This document shows, in pieces, positions 16,628 to 24,926 of a stretch of 25,572 nt of DNA. Location: the NCBI GenBank assembly GCA_964468725.1, contig CAYXVU010000067.1, positions 1 to 25,572 on the forward strand, read 5' to 3'. The DNA comes from CAYXVU01 sp964468725 (lineage in GTDB: Bacteria > Acidobacteriota > Blastocatellia > UBA7656). Every line of letters starts with the position of its first letter. Position 1 is the stretch's first letter. The notes under the pieces were generated by a model, which worked only from the letters and a program-made list of their open reading frames with translations, was not told the origin of the DNA and did no database searches. Both the position numbers and the translations under genes were made by a program.

Positions 16628-17863
16628 ATGCAATTGACGCGCATCGAGGCTTCGGGATTTCGCAATCTTGAAGGTCTCGTGGACTTGGGTTCCAGCCTCA
16701 ATATCTTTTACGGCGACAACGCGCAGGGGAAGACCAACTGGCTTGAAGCCATCTATGTTTTAGGCAACACCAAATCGTTTCGCACCTCGCAGGTGCGTGA
16801 TTGCCTCGCCTTTGCGGTCAGCGAATGTCTGCTCGGTGGCACAGTGCTGCGCGGTTCGATCAACCGGCGGATTCAACTGGCGTTGACCCGAACGACGAAA
16901 GAACTCTACGTCAATGGCAAACGCGAAGCCGTTGTGCGGTACTTAGGCAACCTCGACGTCTTCGCGTTTTCGCTGGAAGAACTCGAAGTCATTCGCGGCG
17001 AACCAACACAGCGGCGGCGCTTTATTGATCGCGGTGTTGTAACCCTCACGCCCGCGATGCTGGGCACGCTATCGCAATACAATCACGTCATCCGACAGAA
17101 AAACCGCCTGCTCGCCGAAGCAGCAAAGAGCCCAGCGCCCGCCGCCTTCGCCGATCAGGTGGAGGCCTGGAACGATCAACTTGCCGAACTCGGCGCAGAG
17201 ATTCATCGCGCCCGCAGCGATTACCTCGACCGTTTGAATCGCGTACTCGACAACAACGATCACGGGCGCGCCATCTTCGGAGCCGAACGCATCAACGTGC
17301 GGTATCGCTCTTCGCTCGAAGGGAAGGGCGATCTGGACGAGTATCAGGCTCTCTATCGAGAGCGACTGAGCGCGCGACTGACAGCAGAACTCGCCGTCGG
17401 ACATGCTCTGCTCGGCCCGCATCGGGACGATCTGGAAATCCTTGCAGATGGCCATGAAGTGGCGCGTTTCGGGAGCGCCGGACAGCAGCGAAGTGCCTTA
17501 CTTTTGCTTGATTTAGCGCAAGTGGAAATCTATAATTCTGCTTACGAAGAAACCCCCGTTTTACTCATTGATGACATCGATGCAGAGTTGGACAGAGGAC
17601 GTATTGAGGCGCTGCTGTCGGAGTTGGAAGGCCGCGCGCAAACCTTCGTCAGCACCTCGCGTCGGGCGATTGCCAATCGCTACCGCGACCGCGCGGCAGT
17701 GTACTTTGTAAAAGCCGGACGCGCGTTGCCGGAAGCCTCGGCAACCCCTGCCGACGACTCCGTCATACAGTCCCCGATGGACGGACGCGAACCGGCGATG
17801 CCCAATTTTGTTGGTGAAGAGGAGCAGGAAGAGAACGCCGCATACACAGACAAACTATTATGA
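16628..17863 (+). CDS. recF: DNA replication and repair protein RecF
   Basis: A 411-residue SMC-like ATPase that loads RecA at gaps with RecO and RecR. Seen are the N-terminal LTRIEASGFRNLE, Walker A GDNAQGKTN (about 29-37), a signature-like FGSAGQQRS and Walker B VLLIDDIDAELD. The C-terminal tail (about the last 45 residues, acidic and Pro/Glu-rich) goes beyond the usual length of about 360-375. The stop codon overlaps the first gyrB ATG (ATGA, 4 bp), so the two are probably translationally coupled. dnaA and dnaN are not next to it here. No strong ribosome binding site precedes the ATG. Confidence 0.95.
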   Translation: MQLTRIEASGFRNLEGLVDLGSSLNIFYGDNAQGKTNWLEAIYVLGNTKSFRTSQVRDCLAFAVSECLLGGTVLRGSINRRIQLALTRTTKELYVNGKREAVVRYLGNLDVFAFSLEELEVIRGEPTQRRRFIDRGVVTLTPAMLGTLSQYNHVIRQKNRLLAEAAKSPAPAAFADQVEAWNDQLAELGAEIHRARSDYLDRLNRVLDNNDHGRAIFGAERINVRYRSSLEGKGDLDEYQALYRERLSARLTAELAVGHALLGPHRDDLEILADGHEVARFGSAGQQRSALLLLDLAQVEIYNSAYEETPVLLIDDIDAELDRGRIEALLSELEGRAQTFVSTSRRAIANRYRDRAAVYFVKAGRALPEASATPADDSVIQSPMDGREPAMPNFVGEEEQEENAAYTDKLL

Positions 17864-20800
17864 ATGAAACATTCAATTCCAATGCAGAGAAGGAGAATGC
17901 TGTGAGTGCTACGAAATATGGCGCCGAAGCGATTACGGTGCTCGAAGGCCGAGACGCCGTCCGCAAACGCCCCGCAATGTATATCGGTTCAACCGGCGAT
18001 ATGGGGTTGCACCATCTGGTTTACGAAGTCGTTGACAATTCCATTGACGAAGCGCTCGCCGGTTACTGCGACCGCGTGGATGTAATGATTCACATTGATA
18101 ATTCCATCACCGTCATTGATAACGGTCGCGGCATCCCCGTAGATATTCACAAACAAGAGAAGATTTCCGCCGCCGAGGTGGTGCTGACCAAACTGCACGC
18201 CGGTGGCAAGTTCGACACCAACGCCTACAAAGTGTCGGGCGGATTGCACGGGGTCGGCGTGTCGGTGGTGAACTTTCTCTCCGAGTGGTTGCGTCTGGAA
18301 ATCTGGCGCGATGGTTCGACCTATGAACAAGAGTACCTACGCGGCATTCCGCAAGAGCGCCTCAAACAGACCGGCAAGACGCGCAAGCGCGGAACCAAGA
18401 TCACCTTCAAACCCGATGCGCAGATTTTCGATGTCAGCGAATTCAACTTCGACACCTTGTCACAACGCCTGCGCGAAAAAGCCTTCTTGAATTCCGGCAT
18501 TCGCATCACCATCACCGACGAGCGCACGGAGAAGGGTCACGAATTTTTCTACAAAGGCGGCATCGCCGAGTTCGTCAAACTCTTCAACAAAAATAAGAAT
18601 GTACTGCACGCCCAGCCCATTCATTTCGAGAAAGAGGCGACCGACGACGATCCGCTCGGCATTGAAATCGCGATCCAGTATAACGACGCCTATAACGAGA
18701 TCGTCCATTCCTTCGCCAACAACATCAACACGGTTGACGGCGGCACGCACTTGACCGGCTTTCGCGCCGCGTTGACGCGCACTATCAACAACTATGCGAA
18801 GTCCGCAGGTTTGTTCAAAAAGGAGGACGAAAAACTCGCGCCCGAAGATGTGCGCGAAGGGTTGGTCGCTGTCATCAGCGTGAAGCTGCCACAACCCCAA
18901 TTCGAAGGGCAGACCAAAGGCAAACTCAATTCCGATGTCAAAGGCCAAGTCGAAGCCTTCGTCAACGAAAACCTCGGCCAGTACTTTGAAGAGAACCCAT
19001 CGGTGGCGCGCAAGATCATCGCCAAAGCCATCGAAGCCGCCCGCGCCCGCGAAGCGGCTCGCAAAGCCCGCGACCTGACGCGCCGCAAAGGGGCGCTCGA
19101 TTCATGGGCGTTGCCCGGCAAACTCGCAGATTGCGCCGAAAAAGACCCCAAACTGTGCGAACTCTTCATCGTCGAAGGCGACAGCGCCGGTGGTTGCTTT
19201 GCGGGCGATACGCTCGTCGCTCTTGCGGATGGGCGCACGCTCAGCTTCGTTGAATTGGTGAAAGAACAGGCGGAAGGCAAAGAAAATTTCTGCTATACCA
19301 TTCGTCGAGACGGAACGGTAGGGCTTGAAAAAATTATCAATGCTCGCAAAACAAAAGCCAATGTCGAGGTGATTCGGGTGACGCTCGATAGTGGCGAACA
19401 GATTGTTTGTACGCCCGACCATCAATTTATGCTGCGCGATGGCAGTTACAAACCCGCGATTTCGCTGACCCCGGAAGATTCCCTCATGCCATTGCACCGC
19501 AAGGTATCAATCAAAGGCCAGGGAATTACCATTGCCGGTTATGAGATGGTTTGGGATCCTCGCTCCGAGGGGTGGCTCTTTACGCACGCCTTAGCGGATT
19601 GGTACAACCGTTGGCAAGGTGTTTATGCGGAATCGGCGGGCGCTCACTGCCACCACATTGATTTCAATAAACGGAACAACAATCCGACTAACATTCAACG
19701 ACTCTCAGCCGCTCAGCACCTCGCCTTGCACCGCGAGCAAGCTGGCAAAACCCTTCATCGCCCCGAAGTGATTGAGAAGTGCAGAGAAATTCATCAAAGC
19801 GACGAATTCCGCGCCAAGATGAGCCAACGCATGCGAGAAGAAGAGACGCGGAAAGTTTTATCGCAGCAAGCGAAGGCGCAATGGCAGGATGAAGAGTATA
19901 AATCCTATATGGCGCAGAAGTGGCGCGAGTTTTATGCTGCGAATGAAACCTATCAGCTAGAGAATGCAGAGCAATTGAATCGAGCGCAACGTGAGTATTG
20001 GGACGATGAGTCACATCGTCAAAAACAAGCCGAACGGGTTCGAACGTATTTTGCTAACCATCCGGCCTTGCGCGAAGAACTGTCTCAAAGAGCAAAACGA
20101 CAATGGCAAAATGAGGAGTTGCTCTTATGGCGTTGTGAGAAAACGGCACAGCAATGGACGCCTGCCTTCCGGGCGAAACGAAAAGCGGCTTTGCGACAAA
20201 CCTTTTATCGTAAGACGATGGCCGCTCTCAAGCAGATCGAAATCGAACGAGGCCATTTGGATTTGATCGCTTATGATGAACGACGCCTTGCTCTGCGCGA
20301 CAAATCTCTCTTGCGTTTTGACACTCTGTGTCAAAGATATTTTCAAGGTGATGAGTCCAAAACGCGGGAAGCCATTGCCAACTATAACCATCGGGTTGTT
20401 GCGATTGACCGTCTCGAAGAACGCCTGGATGTATACGATCTCGAAGTGCCGGGCACCCATAACTTCGCGCTCGCCAGCGGGGTGTTTGTCCATAACAGTG
20501 CCAAGCAGGGGCGCGACCGTCGGACGCAGGCGATCTTGCCGCTCAAAGGAAAGATTCTCAACGTCGAGAAAGCGCGCTACGACAAGATGCTGTCGCATTC
20601 GGAGATCGGCGCGATGATTACCGCGCTCGGCACTGGCATCGGCAAAAACGATTTCGATGTCGCCAAACTGCGCTATGACCGCATCATCCTGCTGTGCGAC
20701 GCTGACGTGGATGGCTCGCACATTCGCACTCTACTGCTCACTTTCTTCTATCGCCAGATGCCGGAATTGATCGATCATGGCCACATCTACATTGCGCAGC

Positions 20801-21627
20801 CGCCACTCTTCAAGATCAAAAAGGGACGCTCCGAGCAATACCTGCGCGATGAAAAAGAGCTATCGAAATTCCTGATGCGCAAAGCGACAGAAAACCTTAC
20901 CGTCACTGTCACTGCGACGAAGGCCGAATTCAAAGGCGCGGAACTCCGCAAGATGCTTGATAAACTCGCCGAGTTAGACCTCTATCTGGCCAAACTTGAA
21001 CGCCGCCTGCACGACCGCAAGCTGGTCGAAACCATGGTTGATGGATTCTCCGGCCCCAATGGGGTGATGAATGCCAACGGCGGTTTGAAACTGCATCAGG
21101 TCTTTGAAAAAGAGAAGTATCTGCAAAAGATCGCTGCCGCGCTCGAAAAGGAAGGCTATGAAACGGTGATCGAAGAAGACGAAGAACATGGCACCTTCGA
21201 AATCGCCGTGATGCGCTCGCGCAGCAACGGGCGCACCTTGATTGATTGGGAATTCGCCACCCACGTCGAATTCCAAAAAGCCATTCAGTTGTATGGCGAA
21301 TTGCAGGACTTGAGCCGCCCGCCTTTTGCCATCGCCGATAACGGCAGTCAAGTGAGCGTCGCGTCGCGCGCGGAACTGCTCGATTATGTGATGACGGCGG
21401 CGAAGAAAGACATCTCGATTCAACGCTACAAAGGGTTGGGAGAGATGAACCCCGAACAGTTGTGGGAGACAACGCTCAATCCCGACAAACGCACGCTGCT
21501 AAATGTGCAGGTCAACGATGCGGTTGAGACTGATGAGATGTTTACGGTGCTGATGGGGGATGCCGTCGAACCGCGCCGCCGTTTCATCGAAGACAACGCG
21601 CTCGAAGTGAAGAATCTCGATATTTGA
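17860..21627 (+). CDS. gyrB: DNA gyrase subunit B precursor interrupted by an intein
   Basis: 1255 codons, of which 434 are an intein. The spliced product would be 821 residues, normal for GyrB. It is the ATPase subunit of gyrase, which introduces negative supercoils with GyrA. Seen are the GHKL ATP site (EVVDNSIDEALAG, DNGRGIPVD, GGLHGVGVSVVN), the transducer, the TOPRIM Glu in IVEGDSAGG (intein right after), CDADVDGSHI and the QRYKGLGEMNPEQLWETT tail motif. The ATG at 17860 overlaps the recF stop and lacks a ribosome binding site. A GTG at 17902 has AAGGAG 6 nt upstream and starts just before the conserved ATKYGAEAITVLEGRD region, so it may be the real start. Gyrase should be essential, so splicing should be efficient. 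Confidence 0.96.
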   Translation: MNETFNSNAEKENAVSATKYGAEAITVLEGRDAVRKRPAMYIGSTGDMGLHHLVYEVVDNSIDEALAGYCDRVDVMIHIDNSITVIDNGRGIPVDIHKQEKISAAEVVLTKLHAGGKFDTNAYKVSGGLHGVGVSVVNFLSEWLRLEIWRDGSTYEQEYLRGIPQERLKQTGKTRKRGTKITFKPDAQIFDVSEFNFDTLSQRLREKAFLNSGIRITITDERTEKGHEFFYKGGIAEFVKLFNKNKNVLHAQPIHFEKEATDDDPLGIEIAIQYNDAYNEIVHSFANNINTVDGGTHLTGFRAALTRTINNYAKSAGLFKKEDEKLAPEDVREGLVAVISVKLPQPQFEGQTKGKLNSDVKGQVEAFVNENLGQYFEENPSVARKIIAKAIEAARAREAARKARDLTRRKGALDSWALPGKLADCAEKDPKLCELFIVEGDSAGGCFAGDTLVALADGRTLSFVELVKEQAEGKENFCYTIRRDGTVGLEKIINARKTKANVEVIRVTLDSGEQIVCTPDHQFMLRDGSYKPAISLTPEDSLMPLHRKVSIKGQGITIAGYEMVWDPRSEGWLFTHALADWYNRWQGVYAESAGAHCHHIDFNKRNNNPTNIQRLSAAQHLALHREQAGKTLHRPEVIEKCREIHQSDEFRAKMSQRMREEETRKVLSQQAKAQWQDEEYKSYMAQKWREFYAANETYQLENAEQLNRAQREYWDDESHRQKQAERVRTYFANHPALREELSQRAKRQWQNEELLLWRCEKTAQQWTPAFRAKRKAALRQTFYRKTMAALKQIEIERGHLDLIAYDERRLALRDKSLLRFDTLCQRYFQGDESKTREAIANYNHRVVAIDRLEERLDVYDLEVPGTHNFALASGVFVHNSAKQGRDRRTQAILPLKGKILNVEKARYDKMLSHSEIGAMITALGTGIGKNDFDVAKLRYDRIILLCDADVDGSHIRTLLLTFFYRQMPELIDHGHIYIAQPPLFKIKKGRSEQYLRDEKELSKFLMRKATENLTVTVTATKAEFKGAELRKMLDKLAELDLYLAKLERRLHDRKLVETMVDGFSGPNGVMNANGGLKLHQVFEKEKYLQKIAAALEKEGYETVIEEDEEHGTFEIAVMRSRSNGRTLIDWEFATHVEFQKAIQLYGELQDLSRPPFAIADNGSQVSVASRAELLDYVMTAAKKDISIQRYKGLGEMNPEQLWETTLNPDKRTLLNVQVNDAVETDEMFTVLMGDAVEPRRRFIEDNALEVKNLDI
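19195..20496 (+). other. GyrB intein with HNH homing endonuclease
   Basis: A 434-residue in-frame insertion, precursor residues Cys446 to Asn879, between EGDSAGG and SAKQGRDR. Splicing blocks are complete: Cys1 in CFAGDTLVALADG, block B T518-x-x-H521 (CTPDHQF), block F YDLEVPGTHNFALA, terminal GVFVHN with the penultimate His, then Ser+1. The central part has an HNH nuclease (CHHIDFNKRNNNPTN, from residue 597). After it come Q/K/W-rich helical repeats (QAKAQWQDEE, QREYWDDES, RAKRQWQNEE), probably DNA-binding. From memory, site, length and terminal sequences closely match the Synechocystis GyrB intein, suggesting a common mobile lineage. The endonuclease looks intact. Confidence 0.95.
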
Positions 21628-21634
21628 ACCTGCC

Positions 21635-21689
21635 CGCGCCTCGCCCGAATCTCGGCGAACCGAGTTCGTGATGATTCGGGTGAGGCGCG
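21635..21689. terminator. Long hairpin between gyrB and the convergent small gene
   Basis: 17-bp arms (21635-21651 and 21673-21689, one G-T mismatch) enclose a second stem CTCGG - CGAA - CCGAG (21651-21664). It begins 7 nt after the gyrB stop and could end transcription from both sides. There is no T run, so intrinsic termination is not certain. Confidence 0.55.
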
Positions 21690-21710
21690 GATTGTCTCGA
21701 TTACCTTGCT

Positions 21711-22001
21711 CTATTTGCCTAGCGCACCTCTGACGCGATTGCGATAGGCGATACAGGCCGCCAACACCCGGCGATACTCTTCGATTTCGACATCGCGCTC
21801 GCAACACAGAATCATCAACGCGCCATCGTCGCGGAAATTACCATCCCACTCGATGACTTGCTCATCCGTCCACGATGCATCATAGGAGCGCATCTTGTCG
21901 TCATCCATGCGGTCGAAATAGGCGCGCAGGTTGACGCTCGTTTCGTCCATCGCTTCCGCACTCGGTTCTTGTTCGAAATTCCAAATCGGCTGTTCCATCA
22001 T
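21711..22001 (-). CDS. Small acidic protein of unknown function
   Basis: 96 residues from the ATG at 22001. The frame is open further upstream to 22058, but AGG just before 22001 and the start of the acidic sequence favour this start. The protein (MMEQPIWNFEQEPSAEAMDE onward) is rich in Asp, Glu, Met and Tyr, has no signal peptide or membrane segment, and ends with a basic ACIAYRNRVRGALGK helix. I recognise no family. It lies in the same direction as iorB and iorA, 86 bp downstream of iorB, and might be co-transcribed with them. Confidence 0.6.
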   Translation of the reverse strand: MMEQPIWNFEQEPSAEAMDETSVNLRAYFDRMDDDKMRSYDASWTDEQVIEWDGNFRDDGALMILCCERDVEIEEYRRVLAACIAYRNRVRGALGK

Positions 22002-22087
22002 TAACCTGATCCGCATGCTCTTGCGATTGGTTCTGACTGGCTCTTGCCCGCTCCGCACCGCTGACGCGCAAGTTGTTCAAAATCTTC

Positions 22088-24316
22088 TCACACCAGTTTA
22101 TGTTTCTTGATCGGCAACTCCCGAATGCGTTTGCCGGTTGCCGCAAACAGAGCGTTGCACAGGGCTGGCGCCATCGGCGGCACGCCCGGTTCGCCAACGC
22201 CTGCGGGCGGCGCTTCGCTGCCAACGATGTGGACATGGGTTTCGACGGGAGATTCGTTGATGCGCGCCACCGGGTAGTCGTGAAAGTTCGACTGTTGAAT
22301 CTCGCCCTCGGCAGCCGTGATTTCCCCCATCAAGGCGAGGCTTGCGCCGAAGACGGCTGCGCCTTCGAATTGCGCTTTCACGCGATCCGGATTGATTGCG
22401 CGACCGACATCCACTGCCATATCAACGCGCGGAATTCGCAGTTTGCCTGCGTTGTCCACCTCCACTTCGACGACCGCCGCCACATAGCTGTAAAAGCTCC
22501 AATGCGCGGCGATGCCGAGAGCGCGGCCTTTCGTCGCCTTCTTCTTCGCCCACCCCGAACGCTCGGCGGCCAGTTCGATGACATTGCGCAAGCGCCCGGT
22601 TTCGAGCGGGAACTTCTGCGCCAACGGATTGCGCCCGCCCAATTCGACTTTGCGCGGCTGCCCAAGCACCTCAAGCAGATATTCGACCGAATCGCGTTTC
22701 GCCAATTGCGCCAACTCATCTACAAACGAATGCACCCCGAAAGCGTGATAGACGTTGGCGACCGAACGCAGCCAACCGATGCGCACATGTGCCTGCGCCG
22801 GACCATTCTCAGCACGATGATTCGCAATGTCGAAAGGCACGTTATTCCATCCCATGCTCATCTCGCCCGGACTGCCAGCGCGCGCCGCCGGATTGAAGGT
22901 TGAAAGTAATGATGGAAAGGCGCTGCGTTGCAACCACGCCGTCGGTCTGCCGTTGTCGTCAAGGGCGGCCTTCAGATACATTGCCGCGACCGTGTGATAA
23001 TAGTCGAAGCGAATATCATCTTCGCGGCTCCAAGTGACTTTGACCGGCTTGCCGACGGCTTTCGAAAGCAACGCCGCTTCGGCGACGTAATCGGGTTTCG
23101 ATTTGCGCCCGAAGCCGCCGCCAAGCAAAGTGACGTGGCATTCGACAGCTTTCTTATCTATGCCGAGTGCTGCGGCAACCGTATCCTGCACGGCTTGCGG
23201 ATTTTGCGTCGCCGCATAGATCACCGCTTTGCCATCTTTCACATCGGCAACTGCGGCAGGCGGTTCCATCGGCGCGTGCGCCAGATGCGGCAAGTAGTAT
23301 TCGGCTTCGTGCGTTTTGCCGCCTTTGGCGAACTCGGCGTCAACATCGCCGATGTTGCGCACAACTTGCTGCGGTTTGCGAACCGTTTCGAGCAACGATT
23401 GTTTGTAGGCAGTCGAATCATAACTGCCATTGCTGCCGGATTCCCATTCAACCGTGAGCTTCTCGCGCCCTTTCATCGCTGCCCAAGTGTTGTTGGCGAT
23501 CACCGCCACGCCGCCGAGCGCCTTGAATCCATGCGGAGGCGTGAAGGCGGGAAGAACAACCGTCTTTTCGACGCCGCGCACCGTGAGAGCCTCTTTATCA
23601 TCGTAGCTTTTCAGTTTGCCGCCTAACACCGGCGAGCGTTCGATGGAGGCATAGACCATCCCCGGCAGGCGCGCGTCTGCGCCGAACGTTCCTTTGCCTG
23701 CACAGATGTCGTCGCGGTCAATGGTCGGCACCTCTTTGCCGATGTAACGATAGTCTGCGGGGGATTTGAACGTTAGCTCCTCTTTTTTCGGCACGGCTCG
23801 TTGCGCCGCCAGCGCCACCAATTCGCCGTAGCCCAGTTTGCGTTTGCTGCCTGCATGTACGATGGCGTGATTCTGCGCTTTGCATTCACTGGCGGGCACG
23901 CCCCATTTTTCGGCGGCAGCTTGTTCTAACATTAAACGGGCGGTTGCTCCGGCTTCGCGCATGGCATCATAAAAGTCACGGATCGAACAGGAGCCATCGG
24001 TGTTTTGCGAACCGTATTTCGGGTCGCCGAGTGCCTGCTCGACTTTGATGCGCTGCCAATCGGCTTCGAGTTCATCGGCTAAGACGGCGGGCAGCACGCT
24101 GCGAATGCCAGTGCCCATCTCCGAACGATGCGTAATGATCGTCACCGTACCATCGCTGTCGAGTCCGAGATAGACGCTTGGACTCCAAGCCGCAGCGGCG
24201 GCAGATCCGGAAGCCGAGGCTTCGAAGGGCAAAAGCCGCGCGCTTAGAATCAAGGCTCCGGCAGAGAACATGCCCCCTAAAAACGTGCGTCGTGTGACCT
24301 GCTCAATGCGATTCAT
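22088..24316 (-). CDS. iorB: Molybdenum hydroxylase large subunit, isoquinoline 1-oxidoreductase beta-like
   Basis: 742 residues of the xanthine dehydrogenase/aldehyde oxidase molybdopterin family, arranged as in isoquinoline 1-oxidoreductase. A twin-arginine leader is visible (RRTFLGG near residue 9, then a hydrophobic stretch ending ASASG), so the folded complex is exported to the periplasm. The cofactor-binding GGGFGRKSKPDYVAEAA and the catalytic Glu region GVGEPGVPP close to the C-terminus are present. It hydroxylates an N-heterocycle or aldehyde with water as oxygen source. The true substrate is unknown. GGAGG lies 7 nt before the ATG, which overlaps the iorA stop by 4 bp. I rejected the 24-residue upstream extension, which is inside iorA. 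Confidence 0.9.
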   Translation of the reverse strand: MNRIEQVTRRTFLGGMFSAGALILSARLLPFEASASGSAAAAAWSPSVYLGLDSDGTVTIITHRSEMGTGIRSVLPAVLADELEADWQRIKVEQALGDPKYGSQNTDGSCSIRDFYDAMREAGATARLMLEQAAAEKWGVPASECKAQNHAIVHAGSKRKLGYGELVALAAQRAVPKKEELTFKSPADYRYIGKEVPTIDRDDICAGKGTFGADARLPGMVYASIERSPVLGGKLKSYDDKEALTVRGVEKTVVLPAFTPPHGFKALGGVAVIANNTWAAMKGREKLTVEWESGSNGSYDSTAYKQSLLETVRKPQQVVRNIGDVDAEFAKGGKTHEAEYYLPHLAHAPMEPPAAVADVKDGKAVIYAATQNPQAVQDTVAAALGIDKKAVECHVTLLGGGFGRKSKPDYVAEAALLSKAVGKPVKVTWSREDDIRFDYYHTVAAMYLKAALDDNGRPTAWLQRSAFPSLLSTFNPAARAGSPGEMSMGWNNVPFDIANHRAENGPAQAHVRIGWLRSVANVYHAFGVHSFVDELAQLAKRDSVEYLLEVLGQPRKVELGGRNPLAQKFPLETGRLRNVIELAAERSGWAKKKATKGRALGIAAHWSFYSYVAAVVEVEVDNAGKLRIPRVDMAVDVGRAINPDRVKAQFEGAAVFGASLALMGEITAAEGEIQQSNFHDYPVARINESPVETHVHIVGSEAPPAGVGEPGVPPMAPALCNALFAATGKRIRELPIKKHKLV

Positions 24317-24783
24317 GACTTCACCTCCGCAGTCTTCTGGTTGGAGGCAACCTTGATCGCCTGCCGGATGCGCTGATAAGTTCCGCACCGGCAGATATTG
24401 CCGCGCATCGCCGTATCAATGTCGTCATCGGTCGGTTTGGGTTTCTGTTTAAGCAACGCCACAGCCTGCATGATTTGCCCGCTTTGACAGTAGCCGCATT
24501 GCGGCACGTTGCACTGCTTCCACGCCTGTTGCACGGTGTGCTCGCCTTTCGGATGCAGCCCTTCGATGGTGACGACCTCTTTGCCATCCGCCGTCTTCAT
24601 CGAAGTGATGCAACTGCGAACGGCTGTGCCGTTGAGGTGTACCGTGCACGCGCCGCACAAGCCCGCGCCGCAACCGAACTTGGTGCCGGTCATTTGCAAT
24701 TCGTCGCGCAGATACCAGAGCAAAGGCATATCCGGCTCGCCATCGAATTGCCGATTGACGCCATTGACTTTCAACTTAATCAT
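24313..24783 (-). CDS. iorA: [2Fe-2S] small subunit, isoquinoline 1-oxidoreductase alpha-like
   Basis: 156 residues. An N-terminal plant-type ferredoxin domain has Cys in GCGAGLCGACTVHLNG and a later Cys in VRSC. A C-terminal four-helix [2Fe-2S] domain has QCGYCQSGQ and GNICRCGTY. All eight cluster cysteines seem present. It passes electrons from the molybdenum site of IorB to an acceptor. It has no leader of its own, so it is probably carried out with IorB by the Tat system. AGGAG lies 7 nt before the ATG. No FAD subunit gene is next to it, as in other IorAB pairs. Confidence 0.92.
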   Translation of the reverse strand: MIKLKVNGVNRQFDGEPDMPLLWYLRDELQMTGTKFGCGAGLCGACTVHLNGTAVRSCITSMKTADGKEVVTIEGLHPKGEHTVQQAWKQCNVPQCGYCQSGQIMQAVALLKQKPKPTDDDIDTAMRGNICRCGTYQRIRQAIKVASNQKTAEVKS

Positions 24784-24926
24784 TCGCTCGCTCCTATGAA
24801 TTCAAATCGTTCGTTCTGCGGATAGAGATCGGTGATTCAAGCTGCACCTCGCCACTAAGACAGCGTCGGGAGAAATCATCCTTGCCTCCTCGTTGCTTGG
24901 CTGCCCGCAGGCTTGTCACTCATCAC

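Noticed and set aside
22073..23626. Long plus-strand frames (276 and 232 codons) opposite iorB
   Set aside because: They are antisense shadows of a GC-rich gene. The minus-strand frame carries all conserved motifs.
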